64,000 nucleotides of DNA from Phymatolithon calcareum (GCA_977006965.1 OZ345365.1:2108001-2172000); one strand, 5' to 3'. Shown: positions 10,801 through 23,278, counted from the stretch's first letter. Numbers and translations are program-made. Notes: a model not told the origin generated them from the sequence alone.

Positions 10801-11461
10801 GATAAGCTCCACCACGGCACCAGTCGCAAAGTGTTTCGCCAAAATGGATTTTCTCCACAAAGGAACTCTGTCTATGGAACCTTATGGAACATGTATTTTC
10901 ACGCGACGTTCAGACAGAGTGTGTTTGGATACCGAATCACTGTGGCGTCGCGAAGAATGAGGCTTCTGATGAACATGCGGGGCGGGGAATTTCGGAATCG
11001 AGTCTGGCGCTGCACCAAGCGATACCTCTCACTTTGGAAGCGGCACGATCCATCATAAAACCGCCCTGTAGATGAAAACCAGTGACCCTTCCTACGCTTC
11101 CGAAAGATCTGCACATCTCACAGAGACGTACAGAGGTTGTACTGCACCAGCTCATAGTGAATTGCAGCCCTATTGTGGCAAGCTTTCACCATGGACACAG
11201 CGAGGATGAACCACTTCTCTACGACCTAGTATGCAAGATGTGCCCGTATGGCGTCAAGGAGACAGTGGAACACCTTATCCTACACTGCTCTGGGAGGACT
11301 GTCTCTCGACAACAATTCATCGGAAGAGTGCGAGACAATACGGTAGAAGATCTGTGCAGGGAGAGACCCGTAGAGATACTCCAATATTTGAACAATGAGA
11401 ACTTACTCTAGGGTTAGTTCTGGCGTTAATTAAGACATTCTGCATTAAAGAAAGAAAGAAA
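10801..11461 (+). pseudogene. LINE-B 3' fragment, copy 2
   Basis: Identical in layout to 3340-4000: RNase H end, TAG, zinc-knuckle frame to 11411, (GAAA)n tail. Confidence 0.75.
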
Positions 11462-11586
11462 GCATCTGAGTTCATGATTTTCATGATCACTTGCATGAAT
11501 GCATGAATGCGCGGCATCCACCACTTAATTCTTTCTTCTTTGCGGAACATAGCAGGTGCGTTTGTAACTTTTATCCAAAACTCTCA

Positions 11587-14513
11587 CTTCTTTTTCGTAT
11601 TTTCGTCTCTGTCTGCTATATATCACCCTCAGCCGCTCTTAAAGGTACGAATGAAAACGAAGTACAACGATGCTTGTCAATGCTGCAGTCGCACAGCAGA
11701 GGACCAGCCTTGGCGATAGGGGACTGGAATGCGCGCCACAAATTATGGGACAAGAAGACAAATGGAAGAGGCGCCTTCCTTTTGGGATGGTTGCAAAAAC
11801 ACAGATGGGAGGCTCACTGCGGAACTGAAAACACGTGCATCACTTACAATGGAGCAAGTAATATCGACTTTTTCCTAAGCAAGCAAATTGAACCGGGAAA
11901 AGTCTCATCGCCCCCAGGACCCTGGCTAGGAAATCTGCAACACAAGCCCGTAATGGTTCGAATCCCATCAAGGCGGCAACTTCCGAGGACAAAAGAAGTT
12001 ATTGTGACACGAGGGCTTTCTGAGCCTGAGGTTGTCGATAACGTCCGCGTCGAGTATAACATTGTGCTCCCCGCACTCATCATGAGACTCAATGAGTGTA
12101 AGACGGAAAAGAACCTTAACGATGTTTACGACTCCATAGTGAAAGCTCTACTCCGACCATGGCGCAAAAAAATCAATCTGGACAGGGCGCAATCCTCCTT
12201 CTGGAATAAGGAGCTGGACGCAATGGCTAAGGAGCGTACAAGGCTGTTTAGGAAAGCCCGACGGTCCAAAACTGAGGCAGATGTGGAGATGCACAAGAAA
12301 TTTAAGGCAAAAATGAAAAGGGCAGTGTGGGCTGCGAAAAACACGTCATACACCCGATTCCTCGACGAGCTCGACGAGCTACCGGCGGCTACCGCAATTG
12401 AGAAAACATCGAAGATGGCAAGAGCTCTCACACGAAGACACAAGGAGAACATGAAGCAAGGTACGGAGCTCCCACCGAGCTTGTTCCTTGCTCACATCGC
12501 CAACGTATGCTCGGCAAAAAATACATGGAGAGGCGACACCAGAGAATTCAGCCCAGAATGGACGTTCCGACATGACATAGAATCGGCAATTTTATCGAGT
12601 CCCAATGGAAAAGCCCCGGGACTGGACCAAGTTAAGAACGAGATGCTGAAGATAGACCCCAAACTGAGCACCAGATTGTTGTTCGCGTTATGGCAAGCCT
12701 GTGGCCGACTTCAAACGACCCCATTGGAGTGGAAAAGAACGAAAGTCGTCGCAATCTATAAGGGCGGAGAAACTAGCAAGCCGGAAAGCTACCGTCCCAT
12801 CTCGCTGCTGAGCCACACCCGGAAAATCATCGAGATGGCATTGGACAAGCTGATACGACGAAACTATAAATTTCATGTATCTCAATTGGGATTCCAGAAA
12901 AACAAAGGGACAGAGCTTGCCCTTCTCCACGCAGAAGCTCTCCGACAGCAAGGTCACAGCTATGTCGCTATCTTGGACTTAAAGGCAGCATATGACTCTG
13001 TTCCAAGAGACACGCTCGCAAGAAGATTACGAAGGGTCCTTGACCCAAGTATATCCGAGATGATTATGCCGTTCTTGGAACCGTCATATATCGAGAATGA
13101 CGACGGCGAATGGTTCACCATCGACAAGGGGGTGGCACAAGGCTCTCCCCTAAGCCCATGTCTCTACAATATTTTTATGGACACCTTTGCCATGGAGCTC
13201 GACTTAATCCCCAAAGATGTGTCGAAAGAGCCGTGCAAGCTCTTTGCAGATGATGTGAAGCTGACAGCCACCTCTGCAAAGGGGCTGCAGAAAATTCTGG
13301 ACCTGGCGTCGAAATGGGCAGAAGAGAATGAAATGAAGTGGAATACGACAAAAAGTGCCATCCTATGGACAAGGGCCACGGCACGACTGCAATTCCAACT
13401 GTCGGGAAGGAAGCTGACGAAACAACGGGAAGTGAAATACCTTGGTGTTACGATAACCGAGGATGGGATATCAGATTCCAAACTTGTCGAAAGAATCAAG
13501 AACTCCAAAAATGTTCTTGGAACGCTGAGGCGCCTTGGGGTCTTCACGAACGGCGTGCACCCGTCGAGGTCAATCAGGCTGTACAAGTCTCTTGTACAGT
13601 CGAGGTGGGAGTATGCAGTACATCTGACACCATGGACACCCAAAGTGGAGCTTGAGATCAAGAAGGTGGAGTCGATGTTCTTCGGCCAAATATTTGGGAA
13701 ACCAGGCAGAAGGAGTGCGGATAGAAGCAGAGCGATGTGCCGTATTGTGAAGCCGAAGGACAGAAGGGATATACTTGCAAGACTGTTTGTGCGAAGACTA
13801 ATGAGGCAGGCGGAAAATCTTGAGTCAAAACTGACACAGGTGCGACAACCGAAGGAGATCGAAAACGCAAATCTGGACGTAACCCACGCCAAAGTAAACC
13901 CTCACCTCTTCAGAGCGGCGTATAAAACTACGCCTCGCACAAACATCAAGCAATACCAAAGACAAAAGATCCTGGAAGCTGCCACGAAAGTGGAAAAAGG
14001 AAAAAACGCCCCATCCCGAGTATCAAGACCACACTGCCACCTCACTTGTGCTTCAAGTCAAGGAGGTACAGGACCCTGGCCATCAAATGGGCATTTGGAA
14101 TGTTCCCGCCGATGAGCACCTCCGAGCTCATAGACCTAACTGGACAAACTGGAAAGGATGCTATCGAAGATCTCAAGTCAGGCCTATCAAAAGACAAGCT
14201 ATCATATGAAGAAAGTGCTTTTACAAGGAGGGCACTCGACGAAATACTTGCCATGTATCAGGCGGCCAAGGCCACTCTCCAAACCTGAAACCCGCGACTC
14301 AAGACAGTGGAATATTTTTCCCCCTCGAGGCTCTAAGCCAGAGGTAGGTTTTGATATTTCCGCCAGATCGTGTCGAAATCGACCACGCTAACATACAAGA
14401 ACGATAGACCCTGTTTTTGGCCCAATGGCCTTCGCAAAGTTGCCCCAAGCGTCTGCAGATGCGTTGGTAACTTTTAAATAAAAAACTTACACTTCTTCTT
14501 CTTCTTTTTCGTA
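11587..14513 (+). mobile_element. LINE-A, 5'-truncated, with 13-bp TSD (copy 2)
   Basis: Counterpart of 4126-7052 by tandem duplication, not a separate insertion: same truncation point, same TSD and same frameshift. TSDs at 11587-11599 and 14501-14513. Confidence 0.85.
11605..14288 (+). pseudogene. LINE-A endonuclease/reverse transcriptase, frameshifted (copy 2)
   Basis: Same domains and the same single-base frameshift as copy 1. The predicted product of the long frame (ending 14115) is the same as in copy 1; the conserved tail continues in the next frame to 14288. Confidence 0.9.
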
Positions 14514-15487
14514 CACACGGAATATGAGCACCTAAGGCTATTCTACAACCGCGTCTCATCGTTCAGAAATTTGAATCTATGCAATTCTACTACTATACTG
14601 TAATGTAGCCGGAACGAATTTAGACAAACGTAACCCCCAAGCTCGACGTAACATGACCACAACATTTGCAAAAACTTTGCAATCACACCACTGTGACCCC
14701 AGTGCTCCCAGTTGCTCCTGAACTGTGTGACAGCGCCCTTTTTTGACGTGCTCACCGTTCGATACTTGTCACATGAACGTGCAGTCAATGCAGCAGTACT
14801 CCTGACGATCAAAATCCTATATCTGTAGCTGATTACTCACACAAGTAGTTGCAATCGCGAGAACCAAAATTGATATAAATTGCGCTGGCGACTAGCGTCA
14901 GAGAGCTTCGGGAGCATTGAAGATAAACTGACTTTTACAAATAACCTGCAGATCAGGTAAGCAATTCTTCTCTGAAAATGACTGAAACTAAGGCGAGTGC
15001 CGGATAAGGGGCAGACCAAGATTTCCTAGCCTTCTCACTGTAGAAGGAGACCTAAGACGTAGCACCCGACGGTGGCGTCTAATAATATCTGAGGCAAATG
15101 TGACGGACGTCCATTGCGAACCGGTAATCTTTCAACCGACGTCTTCAAGCTTTTTCGAAAGAAGAATAATGGTATTTAACTGAGTTTCTTTTATGTTGCT
15201 GAAACAGTGGCACTCCCAGCTTCTGATTTCGGCTGTTGGATCATATGAATTCGAAGACTGCATACACCTTGAAAACTTCGTACTCAATATGGTTTGGAAC
15301 GGATTCAGAACTATAGAGAATTGCGTTTTCAAGCATCTATGCGCTTCGAGCCAAAGTGCAATTTTCCATTTTTCACACCGTTCGGTGTATCTAACATCTG
15401 TAGTGTGGAAATCATTTGCAAGGCTTTTATTCTTAACAGTTTGCCAGTAAAATGCATGGAAGCGTGACACCGAATGATATTGAGAAC

Positions 15488-16120
15488 CTACAGCGGAAGC
15501 TTCAACGTCTGATAAAAGATTTGGAATACGTAACCTGGCTCTCCTATGAAGAACGCATTCACCTGTCTGTCGGGGTTGAGGAAATTACCACCTCCGCTGA
15601 GAACGTCATGTGGAGTGCTTACGTCTAGCTCGTTCATGAAAACGTAGAAAAAGACCGGCTGAACTACGTTACAGAACCAAAAGTCCTTGAACACATTTGG
15701 TTGATCGAACTTAAAATTCTTGCGTAGATCCGCCCTGTGGGTCATCCAATCGTGGCTGCCATCACTGTAGTCGACTTGGACAAACCCTGAAAGCTCCACA
15801 AAGTCGTTAGGCACATCGTCGGAATCATCGCCAGTCCTGTGAACCATGATGGTAATCTTGGTGCAAAACAAGGGTTCCGACGACATTCCTTTCTTCTGAA
15901 GGGCAAGTCGATTCAATGTAGCATTGTAGCCTTCCGTTGGTGCCATCGCTGCCAGCGCGGACGCATTATATTTCAGGTAGGAAGGCCCCGGAGACTCGAC
16001 AGGACGCGCAAAAGCGTGAAGGTATCCATCGCCTGAGGCCTCTGCTTGGTGCGGCACAGGACCGCTACTGACGAGAACGAATAGGGCGAAAAGCGCGAAG
16101 AAACGAATAGCTTGGAACAT
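15488..16120 (-). CDS. Secreted protein of unknown family, array copy 3
   Basis: 210 residues, same predicted protein as copy 2. One base next to the start codon differs (ACA ATG against ACC ATG). TATA at 16173-16179 and AATAAA (complement) at 15426-15431. It lies in the truncated last unit, so it stays complete with promoter and polyA signal even though the rest of the unit is missing. Confidence 0.8.
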   Translation of the reverse strand: MFQAIRFFALFALFVLVSSGPVPHQAEASGDGYLHAFARPVESPGPSYLKYNASALAAMAPTEGYNATLNRLALQKKGMSSEPLFCTKITIMVHRTGDDSDDVPNDFVELSGFVQVDYSDGSHDWMTHRADLRKNFKFDQPNVFKDFWFCNVVQPVFFYVFMNELDVSTPHDVLSGGGNFLNPDRQVNAFFIGEPGYVFQIFYQTLKLPL

Positions 16121-16172
16121 TGTGTTGCTTGTGATGGTGCGGCACACAACAGCACCAACTGCAAACTACTGC

Positions 16173-16179
16173 TTATAAG
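16173..16179 (-). promoter_or_regulatory. TATA box of secreted gene, copy 3
   Basis: TTATAAG motif, same spacing as copies 1 and 2. Confidence 0.6.
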
Positions 16180-16307
16180 AACATAAGGTTCACCGCGTAA
16201 GGGAAGCGATATCTCTTGGAACAAGTGCAGCAGAAAGGTTTGCTTCCAATACTGTATGCGCCAGAAGGAGTCTATAATCACGGACATCACGACATGGTGC
16301 CCCCAGC

Positions 16308-16715
16308 AACATGATTTTTGAATGTTAGGAGATTAAGTTTTGAAGATGGGAGAACGAGAATACTCGTCGGGATGCAGTCGCCGTAGAGTTTTGAAATACT
16401 GTACAAGGTTAATCTCCCGCCATACGTCACGGACTCCAAGGAACAATGTATATCTTAAAAAAGACTTGCCAGGCAACATGATTTTTGAATGTTGGGAGAT
16501 TAAGCCTTGAAGATGGGAGAACGAGAATACTCGTCGGGATGCAGTCGCAGGAGAGTTTTGAAATACAAGGTTAATCTCCCGCCATGCGTCACGGATTCCA
16601 AGGATGTATATCTTAAAAACGACTTTCTCATTAAATTGTACCGAAATGTATGCATTTCGGTACAATCCAATCCATAAGGCCCGTTCTTAATCTCCCCGTG
16701 CTCGGGGAGATTAAG
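16308..16715. repeat. Mini-repeats and palindromes, copy 3
   Basis: Counterpart of 1386-1793 with two or three substitutions (for example CACGGATTCC against CACAGACTCC). Confidence 0.7.
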
Positions 16716-16887
16716 TCAATTGATTGGATTGGATTTCTGTTTCGTTGACGCTCCCTTTGTCAATTATCATTGCACCTTAGAGACTTTTCGTTGCGCTGTA
16801 ATCCTTCGTTTCCGTTTTCATTAAAGTAGTTGATTAAGTCAATGAATACACATTATTTATAAATCGAACGATTATATTCAAGGCCAA

Positions 16888-17527
16888 GGGAGCGTTTAAT
16901 GCAAATGCAAGTGATAGGAAATCAGACTGAATTTATTTTTCTAGAACACGTCACAATACAGTACGTTCACAGACAAAATTTGTCGGTGCAGTAAATGTAT
17001 TGTGACGAATTCATTAAATGAGCCCAACAAGAGAAGATCGTATAGATTGAGAATGTCATGTCGAATTTATTGAATTCATTATATTTTAATGAATTCGAAA
17101 TGACATTCTCTATCTGTATATACGATCTTCTCTTGTTGGGCCTAAGTTTTGACATGGTATGTAGCATATGAAGAGTGAACAATTATTGTCCACCTAATGG
17201 CAGTGCCGTGCCGTCGACGAGGGCCTCCTGGCCCAGGCTGGTGAAGCGTTTAATTGAAATGCAAGTGATAGGAAATCAGAGTGAATTTATTTTTCTAGAA
17301 CACGTCACAATACAGTACGTTCACCCACAAAATTTGTCGGTAAATGTATTGTAACGAATTCATTAAATGAGCCCAACAAGAGAAGATCGCATACACTAGA
17401 TTGAGAATGTCATGTCGAATTCATTGAATTCATTAAATTTTAATGAATTCGACATGACATTCTCAATCTATACGATCTTCTCTTGTTGGGCCTACGTTTT
17501 GACATGGCATGTAACATAATATGTTAC
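16888..17527. repeat. Hairpin satellite, two diverged units
   Basis: Two ~340-bp units related to those at 2101-3062 but with many substitutions. The foldback arms are preserved (GCCCAACAAGAGAAGATCGT and its complement). A further palindrome, ATGTAACATAATATGTTACAT, lies at about 17511-17531. Confidence 0.8.
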
Positions 17528-17547
17528 ATGTGAAGAGTGAACAATTA

Positions 17548-18708
17548 TTGTCCACCTAATGGCAGTGCCGTGTCGTCGCCGAGGGCCTACTGGTCCAAGC
17601 TGGTCCCGACCACAGGTCCGGTTGGCGGTTTGACACGTGGAACCACAATATGCCACTGCCCTACGCCGCTCCGCCCCACAAACTGCCTCACGCCGCCGGC
17701 GATGCATGCCTCGACATCGCCCTCGTATGCCTGCCCGCTGCCGTGCCCCACGCCTCCGGCGCTGCATACCTCGGTACCGCACGCGCTGTACTACATCGTC
17801 CGCTGGCCGCCGCGCCGTGCCCCCCCGTTGAGAAAGCATGCCGCTTTGACGTCCGCTGCCAAATACACTGTCTGACCCCGCTGGTGGCTGCTCCAACGTA
17901 TTGCAATCGACTCCGCCTTCTACCGGGCTGAGAGCGATTGGCGCCGCCCGTCCGTCGCAGTAATCGTGGCGTTTCGGAGTCGCAAGGACAGACCGCGGCG
18001 TTTGTGGATTGTGGATACGAAACCTTGGAGCAAACCGTCTGCCGCTTACTGATCTTTTTAAAGATCTCATTCTATGTTCTTGCTAAGTTAATCAAAATAA
18101 ACTATAACATCTTCGATTTCCCCTTCGTGCCAGAAATATCTTGTGTAACGTTGAAGAAGTAGAACAAAAGGGAAATGTTTTCGCCGTCCTTTGTTTTTAT
18201 TTTGTGGAAGTCAAAGGACGCGAGCTAAGTCGGGAATCAGCAAAATCAGAATGGCAGTCAGGCAGTCAGTCAGAAAAAGAGTCCTGTTGAGGACAAAAAC
18301 CGCTTCGCAAACCACCAGCTAGTGAGCGCGGTTATGGCACAACGATGTGGGCCAAGGGGGCAAAAGATGCATCCACAAGCGAAGAGAGGGTCGCGAAAAG
18401 CTGCCTACGGCAACTACAACGAAATAGCGGCGCAAATTAATCTCGGCGCGGCGGTGGGCAGGGCCGTTTGTGGCGGCAGGGGGCACTGCACGGTGACTGC
18501 GAGAAAGAGCACGGCGGTGGGAATTTGCGACGGTAGGCAAGGCGGAGTTGGCGAAGGTGTCGCTCCAGCATGCTGGACTGCGTATTGCTACATGTAGCAA
18601 TACACAGTCGTTCTCTTACGCGTATCATAAGTTGAAGAGGACCTTTGGTTGTAACCGGCCAGGCCCAGGAGGTCCCCGCGGCGCTGCCATTTGGTGGACA
18701 AAGAAGTT
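17548..18708. mobile_element. Possible TIR element with GC-rich interior
   Basis: Left end TTGTCCACCTAATGGCAGTG (about 17548) is matched in inverted orientation at 18660-18708, where the reverse complement reads TTGTCCACCAAATGGCAGCG. The left block is the same one that closes each hairpin satellite unit. I find no convincing TSD. The interior is GC-rich with several overlapping open frames on both strands (for example 17650-17931 and the reverse of 17492-18070); none has a recognisable domain, so I do not call a gene. Confidence 0.45.
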
Positions 18709-18734
18709 AAGATTGTCTGTACCATTACCTAGTA

Positions 18735-19713
18735 CAGGGGTGCGGGAAAGTTGGAAAATTGGAACGTATTCGAAAATGGGCAGAAACGGAAAGCTACCCG
18801 CTTAATAAGTTCACGAGTTTTCAGCGCCACCATTATGCTTTTCCATTTCCGCGAAATCATACCTTGGTCCATCAAAATTGACACGTGATGAAGCTAGGTA
18901 TGATTGTCCCGAATTGATCTGCCCAATGAAATACTGTTTCATGTCCACATACATCGCGCTGACGCGACACACGATGTCTGCTCCGTAAGGCGCATGGCGA
19001 CAAAAAAAGCGACAGGCGACAAATTGTTGCCAAAAAAAGCGACACTTACAATAAAAGCCAATCTTGCTCCGGCTCTCCCGTCCAATCTAAGGACTCAGAG
19101 GAAACTAAAAACACATGGGATGGTACAATGTGCTATAGTCTACCCCGTGGAGGAAACACTTACATCTGGAAGCTGATAACGAAGGTGCAGGGGGCGACGC
19201 AAAAACACAAAAAAATCAACAAAAACGGCGATGTCGCCACTTCTGTTTCGTGTTTTTTTGAGTCATGGAGCTCGGAACGTGATAAAAACTTATGCCGTTT
19301 CCTAGCTTGTACTCTCCTCTAGCTATTTATGTCAAAATATTTGTCGATCTCTCCCTGGATGCCTCACAATTCGCGGAACAAGACTTGTCGCTTTGTTACA
19401 TTTCGATTTGTCGTGTGTCGCCTTTTTTGTCGCTGTTTTGTCGCCATGCGCCTGACGGGCTATGTCGCGTCAGCGCGTTGTATATGGCATTTCATTGGGC
19501 AGATTAGCTCGTCACAATCATAACTATCTGTATGATGTGTCAATTTCGATGGACCAATAGACTGTTTACTTACATGATTTTGCGCGAATAGAAAAGCGCG
19601 TTGAACGACATCATTGTTGTACTAAAAACTCGTGAGCTTGATAAGCGGGTAGCTTGCCGATTGTGCCAATGTTCCAATTGTTTCCATTTTTTCAAATTTC
19701 CCGCACACCCCAG
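18735..19713. mobile_element. Non-autonomous TIR element III with GCGACA/TGTCGC word arrays
   Basis: Left end CAGGGGTGCGGGAAA, right end reading inward CTGGGGTGTGCGGGAAA. Long imperfect inverted arms (18735-19015 against about 19440-19713) share the AAGCTACCCGCTTA motif. The interior repeats GCGACA on the left (18960-19050) and TGTCGC on the right (19380-19470). The CAGGGGTG terminus suits the hAT superfamily, but flanking 8-mers (ACCTAGTA, ACCATGAC) do not match, so it may be old. Confidence 0.65.
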
Positions 19714-20494
19714 ACCATGACGTTGAATTTGATCCTTAATCTCCCCCCATTCGAACATCGCATTCTCTGGCGCCGTTTTCAATTTATCTACAGTAGATGA
19801 AAATTCCATCTGAATTTAGGCAGCAATCGATATGTAGTATAGAGAAAATCTATTCACAAGATCGGCATTGATATATCGAAAAGTTTTCCAAATCTTTTAC
19901 CGAAGAGCATAATTGAGTTTCTTTTAGAGACACAGACGAGCTATTTTTAAGATTAGTGACACTGGACTATCACTTGTCGGATTAGTGACACCGGAATGCT
20001 GTTTTTCAAACTAGCGACATAGACGTGAAAATTAGTAACAGGGAAAATATTTAGCATTTTTTTAAAAAAGACTAAATACTTCCCCTGTAAAAATAAACTT
20101 GCATTTAAATAAGCCCCACAGACTTTCGAAGATATGGGCAAGGCTTTCTCAGTTGCTACCTACCTTTGTTTAGCTCATGAAAACACACCGCCAGAAAGGC
20201 CGACGGAAAAACTTAGGATCTCAGATAATCCTATCTCAATAGCGGAACTCCTGAACAGTTCTCCGTGAACGAACCCTGATAGCGAGGCGTCATTGAATGC
20301 TCTACTATCAAGTGCTCGTCTGAGTCGCTTGCACACATGTTCCACATCAGGGCCCATCTGCGATGATGATAAAAATGCTTTGGATCCAGTTAACTCTGCG
20401 GTGAGCATGTCTATCATGTTCCACACTGCAATGTTATAGCATATATCTAACTAAAACAATCATGGTGCTCGATAAATCAAATTCTTTCTTTCGC
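19714..20494. other. Non-coding spacer with a small inverted-repeat element
   Basis: No gene. 19950-20040 repeats ATTAGTGACACNGGA-like words. 20039-20087 is bounded by CAGGGAAAATATTTAG and its near complement CTAAATACTTCCCCTG with a 17-nt T/A-rich centre, resembling the ends of the CAGGGG family. Confidence 0.4.
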
Positions 20495-20507
20495 ACTTGC
20501 GCAATGA

Positions 20508-23278
20508 TCAATCGAACAAATCTCCCGAATGCAGAAGATGAGAACACGAAGAACGTCTAGGAACAAGATGAACGGCCGTCCATTGCATAAAGAGCTGTTC
20601 ACAGCCCACGTGTCCCAGACATGCCGAGATGTCGGGGGATGGCGACCAAGACCTTCGCACTTAGACTGTCCTCTTCAAATGCGGAATCTTATCAAATTAG
20701 TAATCCTGAAAGCTCCAACAAGAAAGGCCTCAGGCCTGGTCGGAGTGAAGACCGAAATGTTGAAAGTGGACCTAGAGGAATGTACAGACCTAGTCTATGA
20801 GCTATGGACAGCCTGCGGCAGATGCGGAACACTTCCAACATGTCCCGCTGCACAAGAAAGAAGACCATGACGATCCAAAAAATTTCCGACCCATATCCCT
20901 ACTGAGTCAGGTCCGAAAGGTTGTTGAGTCCGCAATTGATATTATGCTCCGTCAAAGATACAAGAACCAGAACATCCAGCTGGGATTTCAAAAAGGGAAG
21001 AGTACGGAGCTCGCAATCTTGAGGGCGCTGGAACTACAAAAACGAGGGCAGCGATGCATCGCAGTATTGGACCTGAAGGCAGCGTACGGCACAGTGCCTA
21101 GACAACACCTGCAAGAGCGAATGAGAGGGCTTCTACCGCAAGAGCTATGCGTGATGATCGAACCATTCATGATGCCTTCCTGGGTATCCACGGTTGGTGA
21201 CCCGCAGCAGAAGCGGTTCCTAATTGACAGAGGAGTACCTCAGGGGTCTCCGCTGAGTCCAAGTTTGTACAACCTTTTCATGGACCAATTCGCGGAAAGA
21301 ATAAGCCGAGTGCCACGAGAAGTTCCAGATGTAGCTGCAGTCCGCTTTGCGGACGACGTTCTCCTATTGGCAAAGACACAAGAGGGACTACAGAGACTGT
21401 TAAATATTGCATCGAAATGGGCAAGGAACAGGCAGATGGTTTGGAACACGAAAGCTGGGAAGAGCGAAGTTCTTCTCTCGGACGACACAAGATCACCCAT
21501 TTTCAAGCTTGCAGGGAAAACGTTGGCAAAGGTCAAAGAAGTCTCATACCTTGGCATCTCACTCAGTAATGAGGGAGTTACCGACACAAAAATGCTTGAG
21601 CGCATCCGACACGCCAAGATCGCGGTATATCAACTGAGGTCCCTGAGTGTCTCATTGCGGGCACTCAGCCCCTTGAAAGCAGTGAAGACATACAAGGCGT
21701 TGATACAATCAAGATGGGAGTATGCAATGCACCTGACGCCATGGACGCCGAGAGTCCAGACAGCTATCGCAGAAGTGGAGAAGACAAATTTCGCACAAGT
21801 ATTCGGTCCAATGTCGAAAAACCGCTATGTCAGACTTCGCCTTCTTTGCCTGATTCACAACGCCAAAAACAGGAGACTCGTTCTAGCACTCAGAATGCTG
21901 GAACGAGCCAGATCAAAGAAAAGGAGCCTTCTGGCCGTCCCAATCGAGGAAAGAAATGTGGATAAACTGCAGTGGGTTAGTCGAGACATATCGGCAATAC
22001 TACAGTACTACCTATTCGAGACGGCACTGAATTTCCTCAAACAGGGAGTGTCAGCAAAATCGTTGAGCACCTTGCTCTTCAAAGACGAAGGAGACGTCTC
22101 GGAGTCCAACAGAAAGAGAAAAATTCCCTACGATCTGACTGGGTCCACCCCGGCGATTATCAGACTCCCGAAAACACGGCACCGCCAATTAGCGGTAAAG
22201 TGGGCATTCGGTCGGTTCCCCCCAATGAGCACATCACTTCTCACAGACAAGTTCGGTGATACTGTACCAATCCTCATGAAGAAGAAATGTAGATTTTTAT
22301 TTAAAAGTTACCAACGCATCTGCTGACGCTTGGGGCAACTTTCCTAGGGCCAAGAGGGTTTGGCTAGATTCTGTCTATGGAGGCGTTTCTTTTCTTGTTG
22401 GTGTAACACGATTCAGTGGACTACAAAACCCCACCTCTGGTCTCCTTCAGGACCTCGAGGAGGAAAGTTACTCCCCTGTCCTGTGACACGCTGTGATTTC
22501 AAGTTGTGGGCAGTCCTTACTTGTCCACAGCCTGTAACATGGTTAGGAGCTCGTCGAGTGCTCGCTTAGTCCAGGAGCTGTCCTCTTTGGAGAGTCTGTG
22601 CTTTGCGAGGCCATTTATCACGTCTTCGATGGCATCTTTCCCACATTGGCCGGTGAGTTCGATAAGGGTAGAGGTGCTCATCGGAGGAAACATTCCAAAT
22701 GACCACTTGATGGCAAGTGCTCTATGTCTTCTTGAATTGAAGAGAAGGTGCGGGGGTAACGACACTTTCGCGTGCGGTATAGGTCGTTTTTTCGACTTTT
22801 CCACATACTCTGCGGCCTCCAGTATCTTGTTTCTTTGGTATTTCTTGATGTTTGTCTTAGCTGTCGTTTCGTTTGCTGCTTCGCACAGGAAGCCATTCAC
22901 TTTCGCGTGGACAGTATCTCTCTCCGCTTCTTGAAGTTCTTTGTTCGTCATCTCTGTTGTGGGACGAGATATCAGCGCATCGCGTCTTCTTATCAATCTC
23001 TGCACAAAGCGTCTTGCAAGGACGTCTCTTCTTCCCTTGAGTTGGAGGATTCGACACATGGCCCTGCACCTGTCCAAGCTTCTTTTTCCTGATTTCCCTA
23101 GGATTTGCCCGAAGAACATAGATTCAACCTTCCTGACTTCCGAGGACCAATCCTCATGAGCAACCTGGAAGAATACCTCGGAAGATATCAACTGACCAAA
23201 GAGGAGATTAATATCACCGAAAAAGCTCTAGACAAGCTACTCTTCTTCACTATCGTCTTTTACGACGATATGGAATAG
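20508..23278 (+). pseudogene. LINE-C reverse transcriptase, broken
   Basis: The linker (MQKMRTRRTSRN region) and RT follow the plan of LINE-A: KASGLVGVKTEML, FRPISLLSQ, LDLKAAYGTVPR, GVPQGSPLSPSLYNLFMD, catalytic FADDVLLL near 21350, and the C-terminal LAVKWAFGRFPPMS motif. Two lesions: a small frame-changing deletion near 20845, where the product switches frame just before the RPISLL motif, and the nested LINE-A after 22279. The last stretch, SNLEEYLGRYQLTKEEINIT onward, resumes at 23160 and ends with TAG at 23278. The coding tail lacks RNase H. Confidence 0.85.
22266..23159 (-). mobile_element. LINE-A nested in LINE-C, 14-bp TSD
   Basis: Minus-strand 5'-truncated copy 22280-23145 between ACCAATCCTCATGA at 22266-22279 and 23146-23159. 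Its 3' end shows the (GAA)n tail and the signature UTR. The coding remnant (23145 down to 22517) starts at EVRKVESMFFGQIL and continues intact to the C-terminus ELLTMLQAVDK, without the frameshift of the array copies. Confidence 0.9.

Larger units (their letters stand above)
7430..14890. repeat. Tandem segmental duplication, copy 2 (complete 7461-bp unit)
   Basis: Complete unit from the ACTAGCGTCAG motif at 7430 to the same motif at 14891. It contains the secreted gene, tandem mini-repeats, hairpin satellite, LINE-X ends, a LINE-B 3' fragment and LINE-A in the same order as copy 1. The near identity means the duplication is recent or is being homogenised by unequal exchange or gene conversion. 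Confidence 0.95.
14891..16887. repeat. Tandem segmental duplication, copy 3 (right-truncated)
   Basis: Identical or nearly so to copy 2 up to the GGCCAAGG motif at about 16887. After this, copies 1 and 2 carry a LINE-X 3' end that copy 3 lacks, and copy 3 continues straight into more diverged hairpin satellite. The LINE-B and LINE-A parts are absent, so the array ends here. Confidence 0.9.

Noticed and set aside
17492-18070. 192-codon Arg-rich minus frame and overlapping plus frames
   Set aside because: GC-rich DNA gives open frames in several phases at once; none shows a domain or gene signals.
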